The translations under genes and the position numbers were made by a program. A stretch of DNA of 64,000 nt from Leucobacter insecticola. Its GTDB lineage: Bacteria; Actinomycetota; Actinomycetes; Actinomycetales; Microbacteriaceae. Position 1 is the stretch's first letter. The number at the start of each line of letters is the position of its first letter. Below, in pieces: positions 55,043 through 64,000 of this stretch. The stretch is from assembly GCF_011382965.1 (NCBI RefSeq), contig NZ_CP049934.1:2604001-2668000 (forward strand), written 5' to 3'. The notes below the pieces were generated by a model. It made no database searches, had not been told where the DNA came from, and saw nothing but the letters and a program-made list of their open reading frames with translations.

Positions 55043-56124
55043 AGCTCCACCACCGATCGCAGGACGGTACCCTCGGCCATACGCGCGAACGCCGCCTCGA
55101 CGTCTCCCAGGCCGATCCGCTCGGTCACAAAGCCGTCAAGATCCAGCCGGCCCAGCTTGTACTGGTCAATCAGCATTGCGAAGTCCCGGCTCGGCAGGCA
55201 GTCACCATACCACGAGGACTTCAGCGATCCACCGCGGCCAAACACGTCGAGCAGCGGCAACTCAAGCATCATTTCGGGCGTGGGGACCCCCACGAGCACG
55301 ACTCGTCCGGCAAGATCACGCGCGTAGAACGCCTGCTTGTACGTTTCGGGGCGACCGACCGCATCAATCACCACATCGGCACCGTTGCCCCCGGTGAGCT
55401 CGCGGATCGCCTCGACGGGATCTTGGCTCCGTGAGTTGACCGTGTGCGTCGCACCGAATTGCTTCGCCTGTGCAAGCTTTGCGTCGTCAATGTCGACGGC
55501 GATGATCGTGGTGGCACCCGCAAGCTGCGCTCCCGCGATGGCGGCCGTGCCGACCCCACCGCAGCCGATCACGGCAACGGACTCGCCGCGCTGGATCTCA
55601 CCGGTGTTCATCGCGGCGCCGATGCCCGCCATCACCCCACAGCCGAGCAATCCGACGGCGGCGGCATCGGATTCTTCGTCGATCTTGGTGCACTGGCCCG
55701 CGGCGACAAGCGTCTTCTCAATGAAGGCTCCGATGCCGAGCGCGGCCGAGAGCTCGGTGCCGTCTTCGAGGGTCATCTTCTGCTTCGCGTTGTGGGTGGC
55801 GAAGCAATACTGCGGCTGACCCTTCGCGCAGGCGCGGCACTGACCGCAGACCGCGCGCCAGTTCAGGATCACGCGATCCCCCACTGCTACCTCGGTCACG
55901 CCCTCGCCAACAGCAGCGACTCGGCCGGTGGCCTCGTGGCCCAGCAAGAAGGGGAACTCGTCGTTGATGCCACCCTGCTGATAGTGCAGATCGGTATGAC
56001 AGACGCCGCTGGTGATGATGTCCACCACAGCCTCACCGGGGCCGGGATCCGGCACCAACACCGTCTCGATAGTTGCGGGCGCGTTCTTCTCACGCACAAT
56101 GACACCCTGCACTCGATACACCAT
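55039..56124 (-). CDS. mscR: S-(hydroxymethyl)mycothiol dehydrogenase (mycothiol-dependent formaldehyde dehydrogenase)
   Basis: A 361-aa zinc-dependent class III-like alcohol dehydrogenase. Catalytic zinc ligands are in [10 protein letters not shown] and [10 protein letters not shown]; structural zinc cysteines are in [19 protein letters not shown]; the NAD-binding motif is [14 protein letters not shown]. It oxidises the mycothiol-formaldehyde adduct and can act as an S-nitrosomycothiol reductase. The presence of mycothiol machinery supports an actinobacterial host. Operon with the MBL hydrolase. Confidence 0.92.
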   Translation of the reverse strand: MVYRVQGVIVREKNAPATIETVLVPDPGPGEAVVDIITSGVCHTDLHYQQGGINDEFPFLLGHEATGRVAAVGEGVTEVAVGDRVILNWRAVCGQCRACAKGQPQYCFATHNAKQKMTLEDGTELSAALGIGAFIEKTLVAAGQCTKIDEESDAAAVGLLGCGVMAGIGAAMNTGEIQRGESVAVIGCGGVGTAAIAGAQLAGATTIIAVDIDDAKLAQAKQFGATHTVNSRSQDPVEAIRELTGGNGADVVIDAVGRPETYKQAFYARDLAGRVVLVGVPTPEMMLELPLLDVFGRGGSLKSSWYGDCLPSRDFAMLIDQYKLGRLDLDGFVTERIGLGDVEAAFARMAEGTVLRSVVEL

Positions 56125-56197
56125 GTGAATTCCTTTCGGGAAGGGCCCGGGCAGCCTCGCACCAGGCTATCCCAGGCTACCGACATTCCTGAGCACA

Positions 56198-58405
56198 CTA
56201 CTCGATCTTGAGCACCGCTCGGCGAAACCGCTGGGCCAGGTTACGGACGGCTCGATCGCCCGCGCTGCCAAACGGATCATCACGGGTCATGTAGGTCCAG
56301 GTCGCCGAGGGGCGCACCAGCCCGAGGGCCTCCAGATCTTTCCCCACGTCCTCCGCCGCGAGATGCTGCACGAACTGCGCCGTGCGCTCAACCACGGACT
56401 CCAGGAATCCTTCGAAGACCCGCAGCGCGGTGAGGTGGAACTCGCTCGCAGGATCCTGCCCGCCGAGCGCGCGCAGGTGGATCCCGTCGCGTATCTCCTG
56501 CAGCTCTGTGAGCTGCGTGGTCCACGCGTCATCGATGAAATAGAGCGCCGCGAGGCGCACGGTCTCGGCAACGTCAGCGGCGCCGCACGTCGCTTCAAGC
56601 TCGGTGAGGTGCCGCGGAATCGACTCCCGCAGCTGCGTCAGCGCGAGCCCCTCGCACTCGATCTGCGCGCGCAGCCGCAGCACCGCGGCCCGCTGATGCG
56701 AGATCGCTGCGTTGTAGCGCTGAGTCGCACGGTGGCGGTCGCGCCGAATCCCCTCGGCAATACGCTGCGAGGTGTCGAGGATCTGTTTCCTGCCGCTCTG
56801 CTCACGCAGGTCCAGTTGCTTCCAGAGATGTCTGGGGGCGTGCCGCTGCACCAGCGGGTCTTCGAGTGAGGCGTAGAAGATGCTCGATCCGGGATCGCCC
56901 TGCCTACCAGCGCGGCCACGAAGCTGCGCGTCAAGCCGCGCCGATTCATCGCGGCCGGCTGCGAGCACCGCCAAGCCACCGAGCGAAACCACGCGCTCTC
57001 GTTCGCGCTCATCCTCGCCGCCGAGGCGAATGTCGGTTCCGCGACCCGACATCTGCGTGGAGATCGTCACCGCGCCCAGCTCACCCGCGCGGGCGATCAC
57101 CGCGGCCTCTTCAGCGTCGTTCTTCGCGTTGAGGAGCCGGTGAGGTATTCCCGCGGCCACAAGCCTCGCGGAGAGCAACTCGGATTCGGCCACGCTTCGT
57201 GTACCGATCAGGATCGGCTGGCCCGTACCGTGCCTGACGGCAATCTCCGCAACGACAGCGTCCCATTTCTCGGCTTCGGTGATGAACACTCGGTCGGGCT
57301 CGTCGACGCGTCGCTTGGGTGCGTGCCGCTCGATCCTGCCCGATTTCAGGCTGGTGAACTCTTCGAGCTCCTCCGCGACCGCGAGAACGGTGCCGCTCAT
57401 ACCCGAGAGCGTCTCATAGCCGCGCAACACCTCCTGCACGGTGACGGTATCGAGCACCACACCCGCCGGCGTCGCGAGCAGCCCCTCCTTCGCTTCCAAG
57501 GCCGCGTGCAGGCCATCTGGCCAGCGTTGCAGTGCGGCGACCCGGCCCCGCTGCGCGTTCACCAGGCGGATCTTGCCCTCTGTGACGAGGTAGTCAACGT
57601 CACGTAGCAGCGCGACCCGGGCGTGGAGTGCAAGGTTGATGGCGGTGAGGCGATCCGCGTGTGCCGTGGTGTAGAGGTTGATGCCGCCCAGCTGCCCCTC
57701 AAGGTATTCAAGCCCCTCATCGGTGAGCATCACGACCGCACGGTCTTCGCTCACCGTGAAATGGGTGTCCCGTTCCAAGGCTGCGGCGAGCGCCGTCGCC
57801 TCGGTCAGATCCTGCGCGATACCGTCGCTACTCCCCGCTAGGACGAGAGGCACCATTGCCTCGTCAATCATCACGGCATCGATCTCATCGACGATCGCAA
57901 CGTCGCGGATCGGCTCCACGCGTGCTTCTTGAGCGACGGCGAAACGATCCCGCAGCACGTCAAAGCCGAGTTCACTGACCGGGACATACACGACGTCGCA
58001 GCGGTAGGCGCGCTGTCGATCGGCGTGGCTCGTGTGCTGCCCGATCCAGGCAACGGTCACCCCGAGCGCGGCGTAGAACGGCCGCATCCACTCGGCGTCG
58101 CGCTGCGCAAGGTAGTCATTTACCGACAGCACGTGCACCGTTCGCCCGCGCGCGACGTGTCCGGCTGCGGCCATCGCGCCCACGAGCGTCTTGCCCTCCC
58201 CCGTGTCCATCTCGATCGCGTGACCCGCCATCAACGCGCGGGCAGCCTGCACCTGTTCGGGGAAGGGCTGCAGCCCGAGTGCTTCGGCGGCTGCCAGGCT
58301 GGCCTGTTCGGTGAAGGGTGTCGGTTTCGCGAAGCGCTTGAGAGACACCGAGCCGGGTGTTCCGAGCACGCGTGAAACCCAGTTGGCGGGCTTCGGTGCG
58401 GTCAT
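56198..58405 (-). CDS. secA2: Accessory Sec system ATPase SecA2
   Basis: A 735-aa SecA-family motor, shorter than housekeeping SecA and lacking the C-terminal zinc-binding tail. Walker A is MDTGEGKTLVGAMAAAG (residues about 65-80). The DEAD-type box reads IVDEIDAVMIDEA instead of the usual DEVDSILIDEART, and TISTQMSGRGTDIRLGGE and QLRGRAGRQGDPGSS are conserved. Actinobacterial SecA2 exports a small set of envelope and secreted proteins. The gene stands alone. The nearby wall-anchored protein at 52732 is a possible substrate, which is speculation. Confidence 0.92.
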   Translation of the reverse strand: MTAPKPANWVSRVLGTPGSVSLKRFAKPTPFTEQASLAAAEALGLQPFPEQVQAARALMAGHAIEMDTGEGKTLVGAMAAAGHVARGRTVHVLSVNDYLAQRDAEWMRPFYAALGVTVAWIGQHTSHADRQRAYRCDVVYVPVSELGFDVLRDRFAVAQEARVEPIRDVAIVDEIDAVMIDEAMVPLVLAGSSDGIAQDLTEATALAAALERDTHFTVSEDRAVVMLTDEGLEYLEGQLGGINLYTTAHADRLTAINLALHARVALLRDVDYLVTEGKIRLVNAQRGRVAALQRWPDGLHAALEAKEGLLATPAGVVLDTVTVQEVLRGYETLSGMSGTVLAVAEELEEFTSLKSGRIERHAPKRRVDEPDRVFITEAEKWDAVVAEIAVRHGTGQPILIGTRSVAESELLSARLVAAGIPHRLLNAKNDAEEAAVIARAGELGAVTISTQMSGRGTDIRLGGEDERERERVVSLGGLAVLAAGRDESARLDAQLRGRAGRQGDPGSSIFYASLEDPLVQRHAPRHLWKQLDLREQSGRKQILDTSQRIAEGIRRDRHRATQRYNAAISHQRAAVLRLRAQIECEGLALTQLRESIPRHLTELEATCGAADVAETVRLAALYFIDDAWTTQLTELQEIRDGIHLRALGGQDPASEFHLTALRVFEGFLESVVERTAQFVQHLAAEDVGKDLEALGLVRPSATWTYMTRDDPFGSAGDRAVRNLAQRFRRAVLKIE

Positions 58406-58477
58406 GGTGACAGCTTACGCACGCTTGGCCTCACACGCCCAGGGCCGACCTGCTCCTCCGCCCGGTTTCTGCGCCCC

Positions 58478-58512
58478 TTGCACACCACTAAACAATCGTT
58501 TAATCTTTAAAC
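58478..58512 (+). promoter_or_regulatory. Leaderless promoter with overlapping TetR operator
   Basis: TTGCAC (58478-58483), a 17-base spacer and TAATCT (58501-58506) form a good sigma-70-type promoter ending six bases before the ATG, so transcription should start at the start codon. The inverted repeat TAAAC-AATC-GTTTA (58489-58502) lies in the spacer and enters the -10, a layout suited to autorepression by the TetR protein. Confidence 0.68.
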
Positions 58513-59169
58513 ATGCGTTCAACTCCTGAATCAACCGCGCGTTTCCCGCAGCGTGAAGACAGCATCCTCGCGGCCGCGCTTGAGCTCTTTGGGCAACACG
58601 GTGTTGACGGGGTCAGCGTACGAGCAATCGCGGCACGCGCGGGAGTAAGCCCGGGGCTCGTGATCCACCACTTCGGTAGCAAGGAAGAGCTGCGAGAAGC
58701 CTGCAACGCTCACGTCTCAAAGCAGCTCGTCCAAACAAAGGACGGGGCCCCAACTTCCGTGGGCATTCGCGGCACGCTCGACACCTGGATGCAAGATCCC
58801 TCGCGCTACGACACGCTCCTCAACTACCTCACGAGAATGCTGATGGACGGCGGTGATCCCGGCCTGCAGCTCTTCAAGAATCTGGTGCGCGACACCGTCA
58901 CTATCGTGCAGACACAGATGGATGCTGGCGTCATGCGGCAACTCGATGACCCTGAAATGGTGGCCATCGTGTTGACCAGCCAGGGTCTGGCGTCACTCAT
59001 GCTCCGCGGCCACGTCAGCGAGATGCTCGGATCCGACAGCTTCTCACCGGCGAACATGCAACGGATGATGCTCACCATGGCGGATATCTACACCGACGGC
59101 CTGTACGCAAACAGCACCCTACTCAGCGCCACCCGGGACGCCTTCGCGGCAGAGCGCCCCGAATCGTAA
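58513..59169 (+). CDS. TetR-family regulator of the ABC exporter operon
   Basis: A 218-aa regulator: the helix-turn-helix ILAAALELFGQHGVDGVSVR then AIAARAGVSPGLVIHHFGSK at residues about 18-60, and a TetR C-terminal domain. It starts directly at the promoter without a leader. It is followed by an ABC ATPase and an ABC-2 permease, 28 bases on, the common arrangement of self-regulated efflux operons. Inducer unknown. Confidence 0.92.
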   Translation: MRSTPESTARFPQREDSILAAALELFGQHGVDGVSVRAIAARAGVSPGLVIHHFGSKEELREACNAHVSKQLVQTKDGAPTSVGIRGTLDTWMQDPSRYDTLLNYLTRMLMDGGDPGLQLFKNLVRDTVTIVQTQMDAGVMRQLDDPEMVAIVLTSQGLASLMLRGHVSEMLGSDSFSPANMQRMMLTMADIYTDGLYANSTLLSATRDAFAAERPES

Positions 59170-59197
59170 GAATAGAGCTTCAAGGAAAGAAGACACC

Positions 59198-60163
59198 ATG
59201 ACCCACGCAATTGAGGTTCAGGATCTGAAGAAGAGCTTCGGATCAAACCACGCGCTCAACGGCATTGACCTGGCCGTGCCGAGAGGTGCGGTCTTCGGGC
59301 TGATCGGTTCGAACGGCGCCGGCAAGACCACCACGATGCGGGTGCTGCTAGACATTGTGCGGCCAACGAGCGGCAGCGTGTCGGTGTTCGGGATCGACCC
59401 ACGCGAGGGTGGCCCGGCTTTACGACGACGTATCGGCTATCTGCCCGGCGAGCTCATCCTCGACGGTCGCAGCACCGGCCGCCAGCTCCTGAAACACTAC
59501 GCCAGCATCAGCGGGCCCGTGCGCGCCGGCAGAATCGAGGAGCTCGCGGCGAGATTCGATGTCCCCCTCGACAGATCGACCCACAAACTCTCGAAGGGCA
59601 ACAAGCAAAAGCTGGGCCTCATTCAAGCTTTCATGCACGAGCCCGATTTACTGGTACTCGACGAACCGACCAGCGGACTCGACCCCCTCGTCCAGCAGAC
59701 ATTCCACGAGCTCGTGCGGGAGGCTCAGACAAATGGCCAGACGGTCTTGCTCAGTTCCCACGTTCTCAGCGAGATCGAAAGCATCGCCGAGCAGCTCGCA
59801 GTCGTGAGAAAGGGCAAGGTCGTCTCGGCGAGCACCGTGACTGAACTGCGAGCGGCAGCGAAACGGCGCGTACAAGCGACCATCACGGATCGCAGCAAAG
59901 CCGAGGTTGTTCAGCTGCTCAGTTCCGTAACGGAGCTCAGCGAAGTCACAGTCGCACGGTCTGACGACAACACGACCACCGTCACCGGCAGGCTTTCTGG
60001 AGGCCCTGACGCGTTCATCCGGGCACTCGCGAGCTGCGCGGTCGCTGACGTCACCATCGCGGCACCGAATCTCGAAGACGCCGTGCTCGACCTCTACGAC
60101 GCTCGCCCCAGCAGCGGCGCAGCACCCACTCTTCACGACGGCACACAGGAGCACACCAAATGA
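59198..60163 (+). CDS. ABC-2 exporter ATPase
   Basis: A 321-aa ATPase with Walker A LIGSNGAGKTTTMRVL, signature motif HKLSKGNKQKLGLIQ (a variant of LSGGQ), Walker B LLVLDEPTSGLDP and the H-loop VLLSSHVLSEIESIAEQL. A 100-residue C-terminal domain follows. It energises the permease encoded next, with a four-base overlap (ATGA). Probable drug, lipid or peptide exporter; substrate unknown. Confidence 0.93.
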   Translation: MTHAIEVQDLKKSFGSNHALNGIDLAVPRGAVFGLIGSNGAGKTTTMRVLLDIVRPTSGSVSVFGIDPREGGPALRRRIGYLPGELILDGRSTGRQLLKHYASISGPVRAGRIEELAARFDVPLDRSTHKLSKGNKQKLGLIQAFMHEPDLLVLDEPTSGLDPLVQQTFHELVREAQTNGQTVLLSSHVLSEIESIAEQLAVVRKGKVVSASTVTELRAAAKRRVQATITDRSKAEVVQLLSSVTELSEVTVARSDDNTTTVTGRLSGGPDAFIRALASCAVADVTIAAPNLEDAVLDLYDARPSSGAAPTLHDGTQEHTK

Positions 60164-60966
60164 CCACACAAACGCTTCCTCTTCTCCGCCACACGCTGCG
60201 CGAAACGTGGTTCTCCACCGCGGTCTGGGCTGTTGCTACCGCAGCAGCAATGACGCTCTATCTCGGGCTCTACCCCTCGCTGTCGACCGACTCCCAGGGA
60301 CTCGAAGACCTCATCGCGTCCCTGCCTTCTGAGCTCGTAGCGACGCTCGGGCTCGACAGCATCTCAACGGGTGCCGGTTATGCACAGTCCACGTTCTTTG
60401 GGCTACTGGGGTTCGTTCTTTACGCGATCCTGGCCGTGTCGTGGGGCACCGCCGCGATCGCGTCCGACGAAGAACGCGGCACCCTGGAGTTGACTCTTGC
60501 ACACGGTGTCTCACGCACCAGGGTGCTTCTTGAACGGGTCACCGCGATCCTGATCCGCCTGTTGCTGCTTGGCGTCGTCATTGTCGCCACGCTTTCGCTG
60601 CTCAATGCAATGGCGGATCTGGGGATCAAGTTTGCGCACATGATTGCGGTGACCCTCGCACTACTCGGCCTCACAGTTCTCGCCGCCAGCGTGTCGGTGA
60701 TGATGGGAGCCGCAACGGGACGACGAAATGCAGCCCTCATGTCGGGCGCAGGCGTGCTGGTCCTGTCGTACATCATGCAGGCACTCGGCGGGCAGTCAGA
60801 CTCGCTGAGCTGGATGTCCGACGCTTCTCCCTACAACTGGGCGTACGGCAAGTTGCCCTTGGCGAACGGCTTCGACTGGTCCGGGCTGGGTCTGCTCTAC
60901 GGCGTCGCGGCCGCGCTGATCGTCGCGAGCTGGATCCTGTTCAACCGCAGAGATATCGGGCGATAG
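60160..60966 (+). CDS. ABC-2 exporter permease
   Basis: A 268-aa membrane protein with six hydrophobic segments and the typical cytoplasmic ASDEERGTLELTLAHGVSRT loop of ABC-2 permeases. It partners the ATPase before it, co-translated. The third gene of the TetR-ATPase-permease operon. Confidence 0.9.
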   Translation: MTTQTLPLLRHTLRETWFSTAVWAVATAAAMTLYLGLYPSLSTDSQGLEDLIASLPSELVATLGLDSISTGAGYAQSTFFGLLGFVLYAILAVSWGTAAIASDEERGTLELTLAHGVSRTRVLLERVTAILIRLLLLGVVIVATLSLLNAMADLGIKFAHMIAVTLALLGLTVLAASVSVMMGAATGRRNAALMSGAGVLVLSYIMQALGGQSDSLSWMSDASPYNWAYGKLPLANGFDWSGLGLLYGVAAALIVASWILFNRRDIGR

Positions 60967-61209
60967 TCAGAGTCTGCGCCCCCTTGCCAGATCCTGTGAC
61001 CCAAACGATGCCGATCCCAGTGGACCGCCCATTCACCACCGGACCGCACAGTGACGCGTCACACAAGGTGAACGAGGGGTCCTCTCGTCAATACGCGGTC
61101 CATTGACGCCGAGCACAGTATTCCAGCCATCCCCGCAGGGACATTGGTTCATTGATATCAGCAACAAGTGGACCTTGAGATGGACCATTAACCCTGTCAA
61201 GGTATACAG
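60967..61209 (+). promoter_or_regulatory. Upstream region of pdxS with repeated TGGACC boxes
   Basis: Four TGGACC boxes: 61021-61026, an inverse one at 61098-61103, 61169-61174 and 61181-61186. The last two are 12 bases apart just upstream of the start. AGTGGACC at the first and third resembles the AAAGTGG-type sites described for the MocR-type activator PdxR of Corynebacterium. Role in pdxS control is an inference. The 243-base gap has no gene. Confidence 0.55.
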
Positions 61210-62097
61210 ATGTCTTCTAACAGCGTTCCTCAGCCCCCCGTTCACCACAACACAGACACCTTCCTCGGCGGCGTCATCATGGATGTCGTCACCCCCGAGC
61301 AGGCCCGCATCGCCGAAGGCGCGGGGGCCGTCGCGGTGATGGCACTTGAGCGAGTACCCGCCGACATCCGCGCGCAGGGCGGTGTCGCCCGCATGAGCGA
61401 TCCCGACCTCATCGACGGTATTCGGGCCGCGGTGTCGATCCCCGTCATGGCCAAGGCGCGCATCGGTCATTTCGTTGAAGCACAGGTACTCGAGGCGCTC
61501 GGCGTCGACTTCATCGACGAGTCCGAGGTGCTGAGCCCCGCGGACTACGTCAACCACATCGACAAGCGAGCGTTTTCGACACCGTTCGTCTGCGGCGCCA
61601 CCAACCTCGGCGAAGCTCTGCGCCGCATCACCGAGGGGGCCGCGATGATCCGCTCAAAGGGAGAAGCGGGCACCGGAGACGTCTCGGAGGCGACCCGGCA
61701 CATCCGCACGATCAAGGGGGAAATCGCCCGACTTGGCGCCCTCACCCCCGACGAACTCTTCGTCGCAGCGAAGGATTTGCAGGCGCCCTACGAGCTCGTG
61801 CGGAACGTCGCACAGACCGGCACGCTCCCCGTTCCCCTGTTCACCGCTGGCGGGATCGCCACTCCCGCTGATGCCGCGTTCATGATGCAACTCGGCGCGG
61901 ACGGCGTGTTCGTCGGCTCAGGGATCTTCGGATCCGGCGACCCCGCGAAGCGTGCGGCGGCGATCGTCGCCGCGACCGCACACTTCGGGGATCCCGCCGC
62001 CGTCGCCAAGGCATCGCGCGGGCTCGGCGCGGCGATGGTCGGGATCAGCGTTGCTGAGCTCCCCGTCGCCCACCGCCTCGCTGACCGCGGCTGGTGA
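61210..62097 (+). CDS. pdxS: Pyridoxal 5'-phosphate synthase subunit PdxS
   Basis: PdxS makes PLP from ribose-5-phosphate, glyceraldehyde-3-phosphate and ammonia supplied by PdxT. The 295-aa barrel has [40 protein letters not shown], the catalytic-lysine region [37 protein letters not shown], and the phosphate-binding [16 protein letters not shown] and [20 protein letters not shown]. PdxT usually follows pdxS in actinobacteria but is absent: the next gene is convergent. Confidence 0.96.
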   Translation: MSSNSVPQPPVHHNTDTFLGGVIMDVVTPEQARIAEGAGAVAVMALERVPADIRAQGGVARMSDPDLIDGIRAAVSIPVMAKARIGHFVEAQVLEALGVDFIDESEVLSPADYVNHIDKRAFSTPFVCGATNLGEALRRITEGAAMIRSKGEAGTGDVSEATRHIRTIKGEIARLGALTPDELFVAAKDLQAPYELVRNVAQTGTLPVPLFTAGGIATPADAAFMMQLGADGVFVGSGIFGSGDPAKRAAAIVAATAHFGDPAAVAKASRGLGAAMVGISVAELPVAHRLADRGW

Positions 62098-62128
62098 GCG
62101 ACGGCCGCGCGCCGCAGTGGGCTATGAG

Positions 62129-63979
62129 CTAACCGAGTTGTTCGGAGAGTTCCAGCCAGCGTTCCTCAGTCTCGTTGACTTCTGCTTCAAGCGCGCGGAG
62201 TTCGTCGCCGATCTTGCCGAGACCTTCGTAATCGCTCTGGTCATGATCGGCCATGCGAGCGTGCAGCTTCTTCACCTCGGTGTCGAGCTTGGCGAGGCGG
62301 CGCTCCGCCGCCTGCTGTTCTTTTTCGACCGCGCGGCGCTCGGCGCTTCCCGGAGGCAGCACGAGCGCAGATGCGGGCGAGGATTCTGAAATTTGCTGCG
62401 CAGAGGCCGCCGCGGAGGATCCCGCAAACCCTGCCTGCTGGCCAGCGGCCTCGCTCTCGCGCTCCTCGGCCGCACGCAGCTTCAGATACTCGTCGACCCC
62501 GCCAGGCAAATGCCGGAGGTGATGCTTCAGAATCGCGTACTGCTGATCCGTGACGCGCTCCAGGAAGTACCGATCGTGTGACACCACGATCAGCGTACCC
62601 GGCCACGAGTCGAGTAGATCCTCCATCGCGGCGAGCATGTCAGTATCGAGGTCGTTGGTCGGCTCGTCAAGGATCAACACGTTCGGCTGATCGAGCAGGA
62701 TCAGCAGCAACTGCAGGCGCCGCTTCTGCCCTCCCGAGAGATCCTTCACCGGGGTCGACAGCTGCGCGCTCGCAAAGCCCATCTGCTCGAGCAGTTGCCC
62801 GGGGGTGAGCTCTTGGGCCTTCGATCCCGACCCCACCGTGAAGCTTGTGCGCAGCCGCGAGATCACGACCCGCACGGGATCGTTCAGATGCTCTTCAAGC
62901 TCGTCGAGCTGCTGCGTGAGCGTCGCGATTTTCACGGTTTTGCCGCGCTTCACCTGCCCGGAGGTCGGTTCGACGTCTCCCGAGATGAGGCCGAGCAGCG
63001 TCGACTTGCCAGCGCCGTTGACGCCGAGGATCCCGGTCCGCTCACCGGGGGCGAGTAGCCAGGTGACATCGTCGAGCACCTCGCGGTCACCGTATGCCAC
63101 CCGGACATCAACGATGTTCACGACCTCTTTGCCGAGGCGCGCGACGGCCATCGACTGCAGGGAGACGCGATCCCGAATCTCGGGCACATCAGCGATCAAC
63201 TCATTCGCCGCGTCGATGCGGAACTTGGGCTTTGAGGTGCGGGCAGGGGCACCGCGGCGCAGCCAGGCGAGCTCCTTGCGCGCGAGGTTCTGCCGTTTCT
63301 GCTCGATCGTCGCGGCCTGGCGGTCCCGCTCCACCCGCTGCAGAATGTATGCCGCGTACCCGCCCTCAAAGGGCTCGACGATACGGTCGTGCACCTCCCA
63401 GGTCGTGTTGCAGACCTCATCGAGGAACCACCGGTCGTGAGTCACCACAAGCAGTGCGCCCTGACCCTGCGGCCAGCGCCGCTTGAGGTGGTTCGCCAGC
63501 CACGCGATGGCTTCGACGTCGAGGTGGTTCGTGGGCTCATCGAGGGCCAGGATCTCCCAGTCCCCCACCAGTAGCCGGGCCAGCGCTACACGCCGCCGCT
63601 GACCGCCCGAGAGAGAGTCGACGGGCGCGTCCCATGCCAGATCTTTCACGAGTCCGGCAATGACGTCGCGGGTGCGTGCGTCACCTGCCCACTCGTATTC
63701 GGGGCGGTCACCGACGATTGCGTTGCCGACGGTTTCACCATCCACAAACTTGTCGGCCTGATCCAGCACCCCGATGGTGGTGCCGCCGCGCATGGTGACT
63801 TTGCCGCCATCGGGATCCCGCCTGCCAGCGAGCATCATCAGCAGACTCGACTTGCCGTCGCCGTTGCGGCCGACGATGCCGATGCGATCCCCCTCCGCTA
63901 CTCCGAGCGTCACAGAATCGAACACGACTTTCGTCGGAACCTCAAGATGTAGGGACTCTGCCCCGAGAAGATGCGCCAT
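62129..63979 (-). CDS. ABC-F family ATPase (Uup-like)
   Basis: A 616-aa soluble protein with two ABC domains and no membrane part. Domain 1: Walker A GIVGRNGDGKSSLLMML and signature VDSLSGGQRRRVALARLL. Linker: an Arg/Lys-rich helical arm (RVERDRQAATIEQKRQNLAR). Domain 2: GVNGAGKSTLLGLISGDVEP, VKDLSGGQKRRLQLLLILL and LILDEPTNDLD. The C-terminus is a coiled coil (KEQQAAERRLAKLDTEVKKL) as in Uup. ABC-F proteins act on the ribosome E site or in DNA repair; which applies here is uncertain. Confidence 0.93.
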   Translation of the reverse strand: MAHLLGAESLHLEVPTKVVFDSVTLGVAEGDRIGIVGRNGDGKSSLLMMLAGRRDPDGGKVTMRGGTTIGVLDQADKFVDGETVGNAIVGDRPEYEWAGDARTRDVIAGLVKDLAWDAPVDSLSGGQRRRVALARLLVGDWEILALDEPTNHLDVEAIAWLANHLKRRWPQGQGALLVVTHDRWFLDEVCNTTWEVHDRIVEPFEGGYAAYILQRVERDRQAATIEQKRQNLARKELAWLRRGAPARTSKPKFRIDAANELIADVPEIRDRVSLQSMAVARLGKEVVNIVDVRVAYGDREVLDDVTWLLAPGERTGILGVNGAGKSTLLGLISGDVEPTSGQVKRGKTVKIATLTQQLDELEEHLNDPVRVVISRLRTSFTVGSGSKAQELTPGQLLEQMGFASAQLSTPVKDLSGGQKRRLQLLLILLDQPNVLILDEPTNDLDTDMLAAMEDLLDSWPGTLIVVSHDRYFLERVTDQQYAILKHHLRHLPGGVDEYLKLRAAEERESEAAGQQAGFAGSSAAASAQQISESSPASALVLPPGSAERRAVEKEQQAAERRLAKLDTEVKKLHARMADHDQSDYEGLGKIGDELRALEAEVNETEERWLELSEQLG

Positions 63980-64000
63980 AACCTCTCAAGCGTAGTTCAC

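Overview
The window is GC-rich and gene-dense, with short intergenic gaps, many 4-base ATGA/GTGA overlaps and a strictly bacterial gene set. The gene content points to an actinomycete of the Microbacteriaceae type, Leucobacter-like by overall impression. Supporting markers are a mycothiol-dependent formaldehyde dehydrogenase with its hydrolase, a GTP-type PEP carboxykinase, RamA- and RamB-like acetate regulators, an accessory SecA2, the eno/DivIC/DUF501 block and an LAXTG-type wall anchor. The genus is an inference; no 16S rRNA or other decisive marker is present.

Layout. 0-1.1 kb: end of moeA, then moaC and a mog/moaB gene (molybdenum cofactor). 1-9.3 kb: coiled-coil protein, purine permease, FKBP, FAH-family hydrolase, aspA, an MFS exporter and the lemA-htpX pair. 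9.4-10 kb: a repeat-rich non-coding stretch with a tRNA-Leu(UAA). 10-13.5 kb: pckG divergent from a RamB-type regulator. 13.7-21 kb: ndh, DUF501, divIC, eno, a VOC protein, hisS, and a membrane protein with its GntR regulator. 21-26 kb: the short-chain carboxylate module prpE/acs, yjcH and actP, divergent from a RamA-type regulator; mazG follows. 27-33 kb: two related small lipoproteins, an FCD regulator, an IS110 element, a hot-dog dehydratase and a double-GNAT protein. 33-42.5 kb: mfd, pth, rplY, prs and glmU on the minus strand, interrupted by lipB-lipA on the plus strand. 42.5-47 kb: tRNA-Gln next to a tandem repeat array, then a MarR regulator and an island of a Tes-like multi-cluster radical SAM enzyme, small membrane proteins and an Lgt homologue. 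47-56 kb: amidase with divergent TetR, a CycA-like permease, an acyl-CoA dehydrogenase, a wall-anchored surface protein, and an MBL hydrolase with the mycothiol formaldehyde dehydrogenase. 56-64 kb: secA2, a TetR-ABC exporter operon, pdxS and an ABC-F ATPase.

Two things matter most to a user. First, twelve genes, including eno, hisS, glmU and pckG, are split by single-base frameshifts. Eleven of them are consistent with one missing G or C in a G/C homopolymer. This looks like a systematic sequencing or assembly error, so these genes are given here as whole genes with the break point stated.

Second, the best candidate for an undescribed system is the MarR / Tes-like radical SAM / two-helix protein / Lgt-like / paired small membrane protein island at about 42.9-47.0 kb. 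Its parts suggest chemistry on membrane lipids or lipid-modified proteins. The window also holds several structured non-coding repeats: a four-box dispersed repeat, a nested 148-bp inverted repeat, an approximately 100-bp tandem array with a perfect 42-bp palindrome, and a 29-bp-arm inverted repeat. It also holds a tRNA-Leu(UAA) without the long variable arm.
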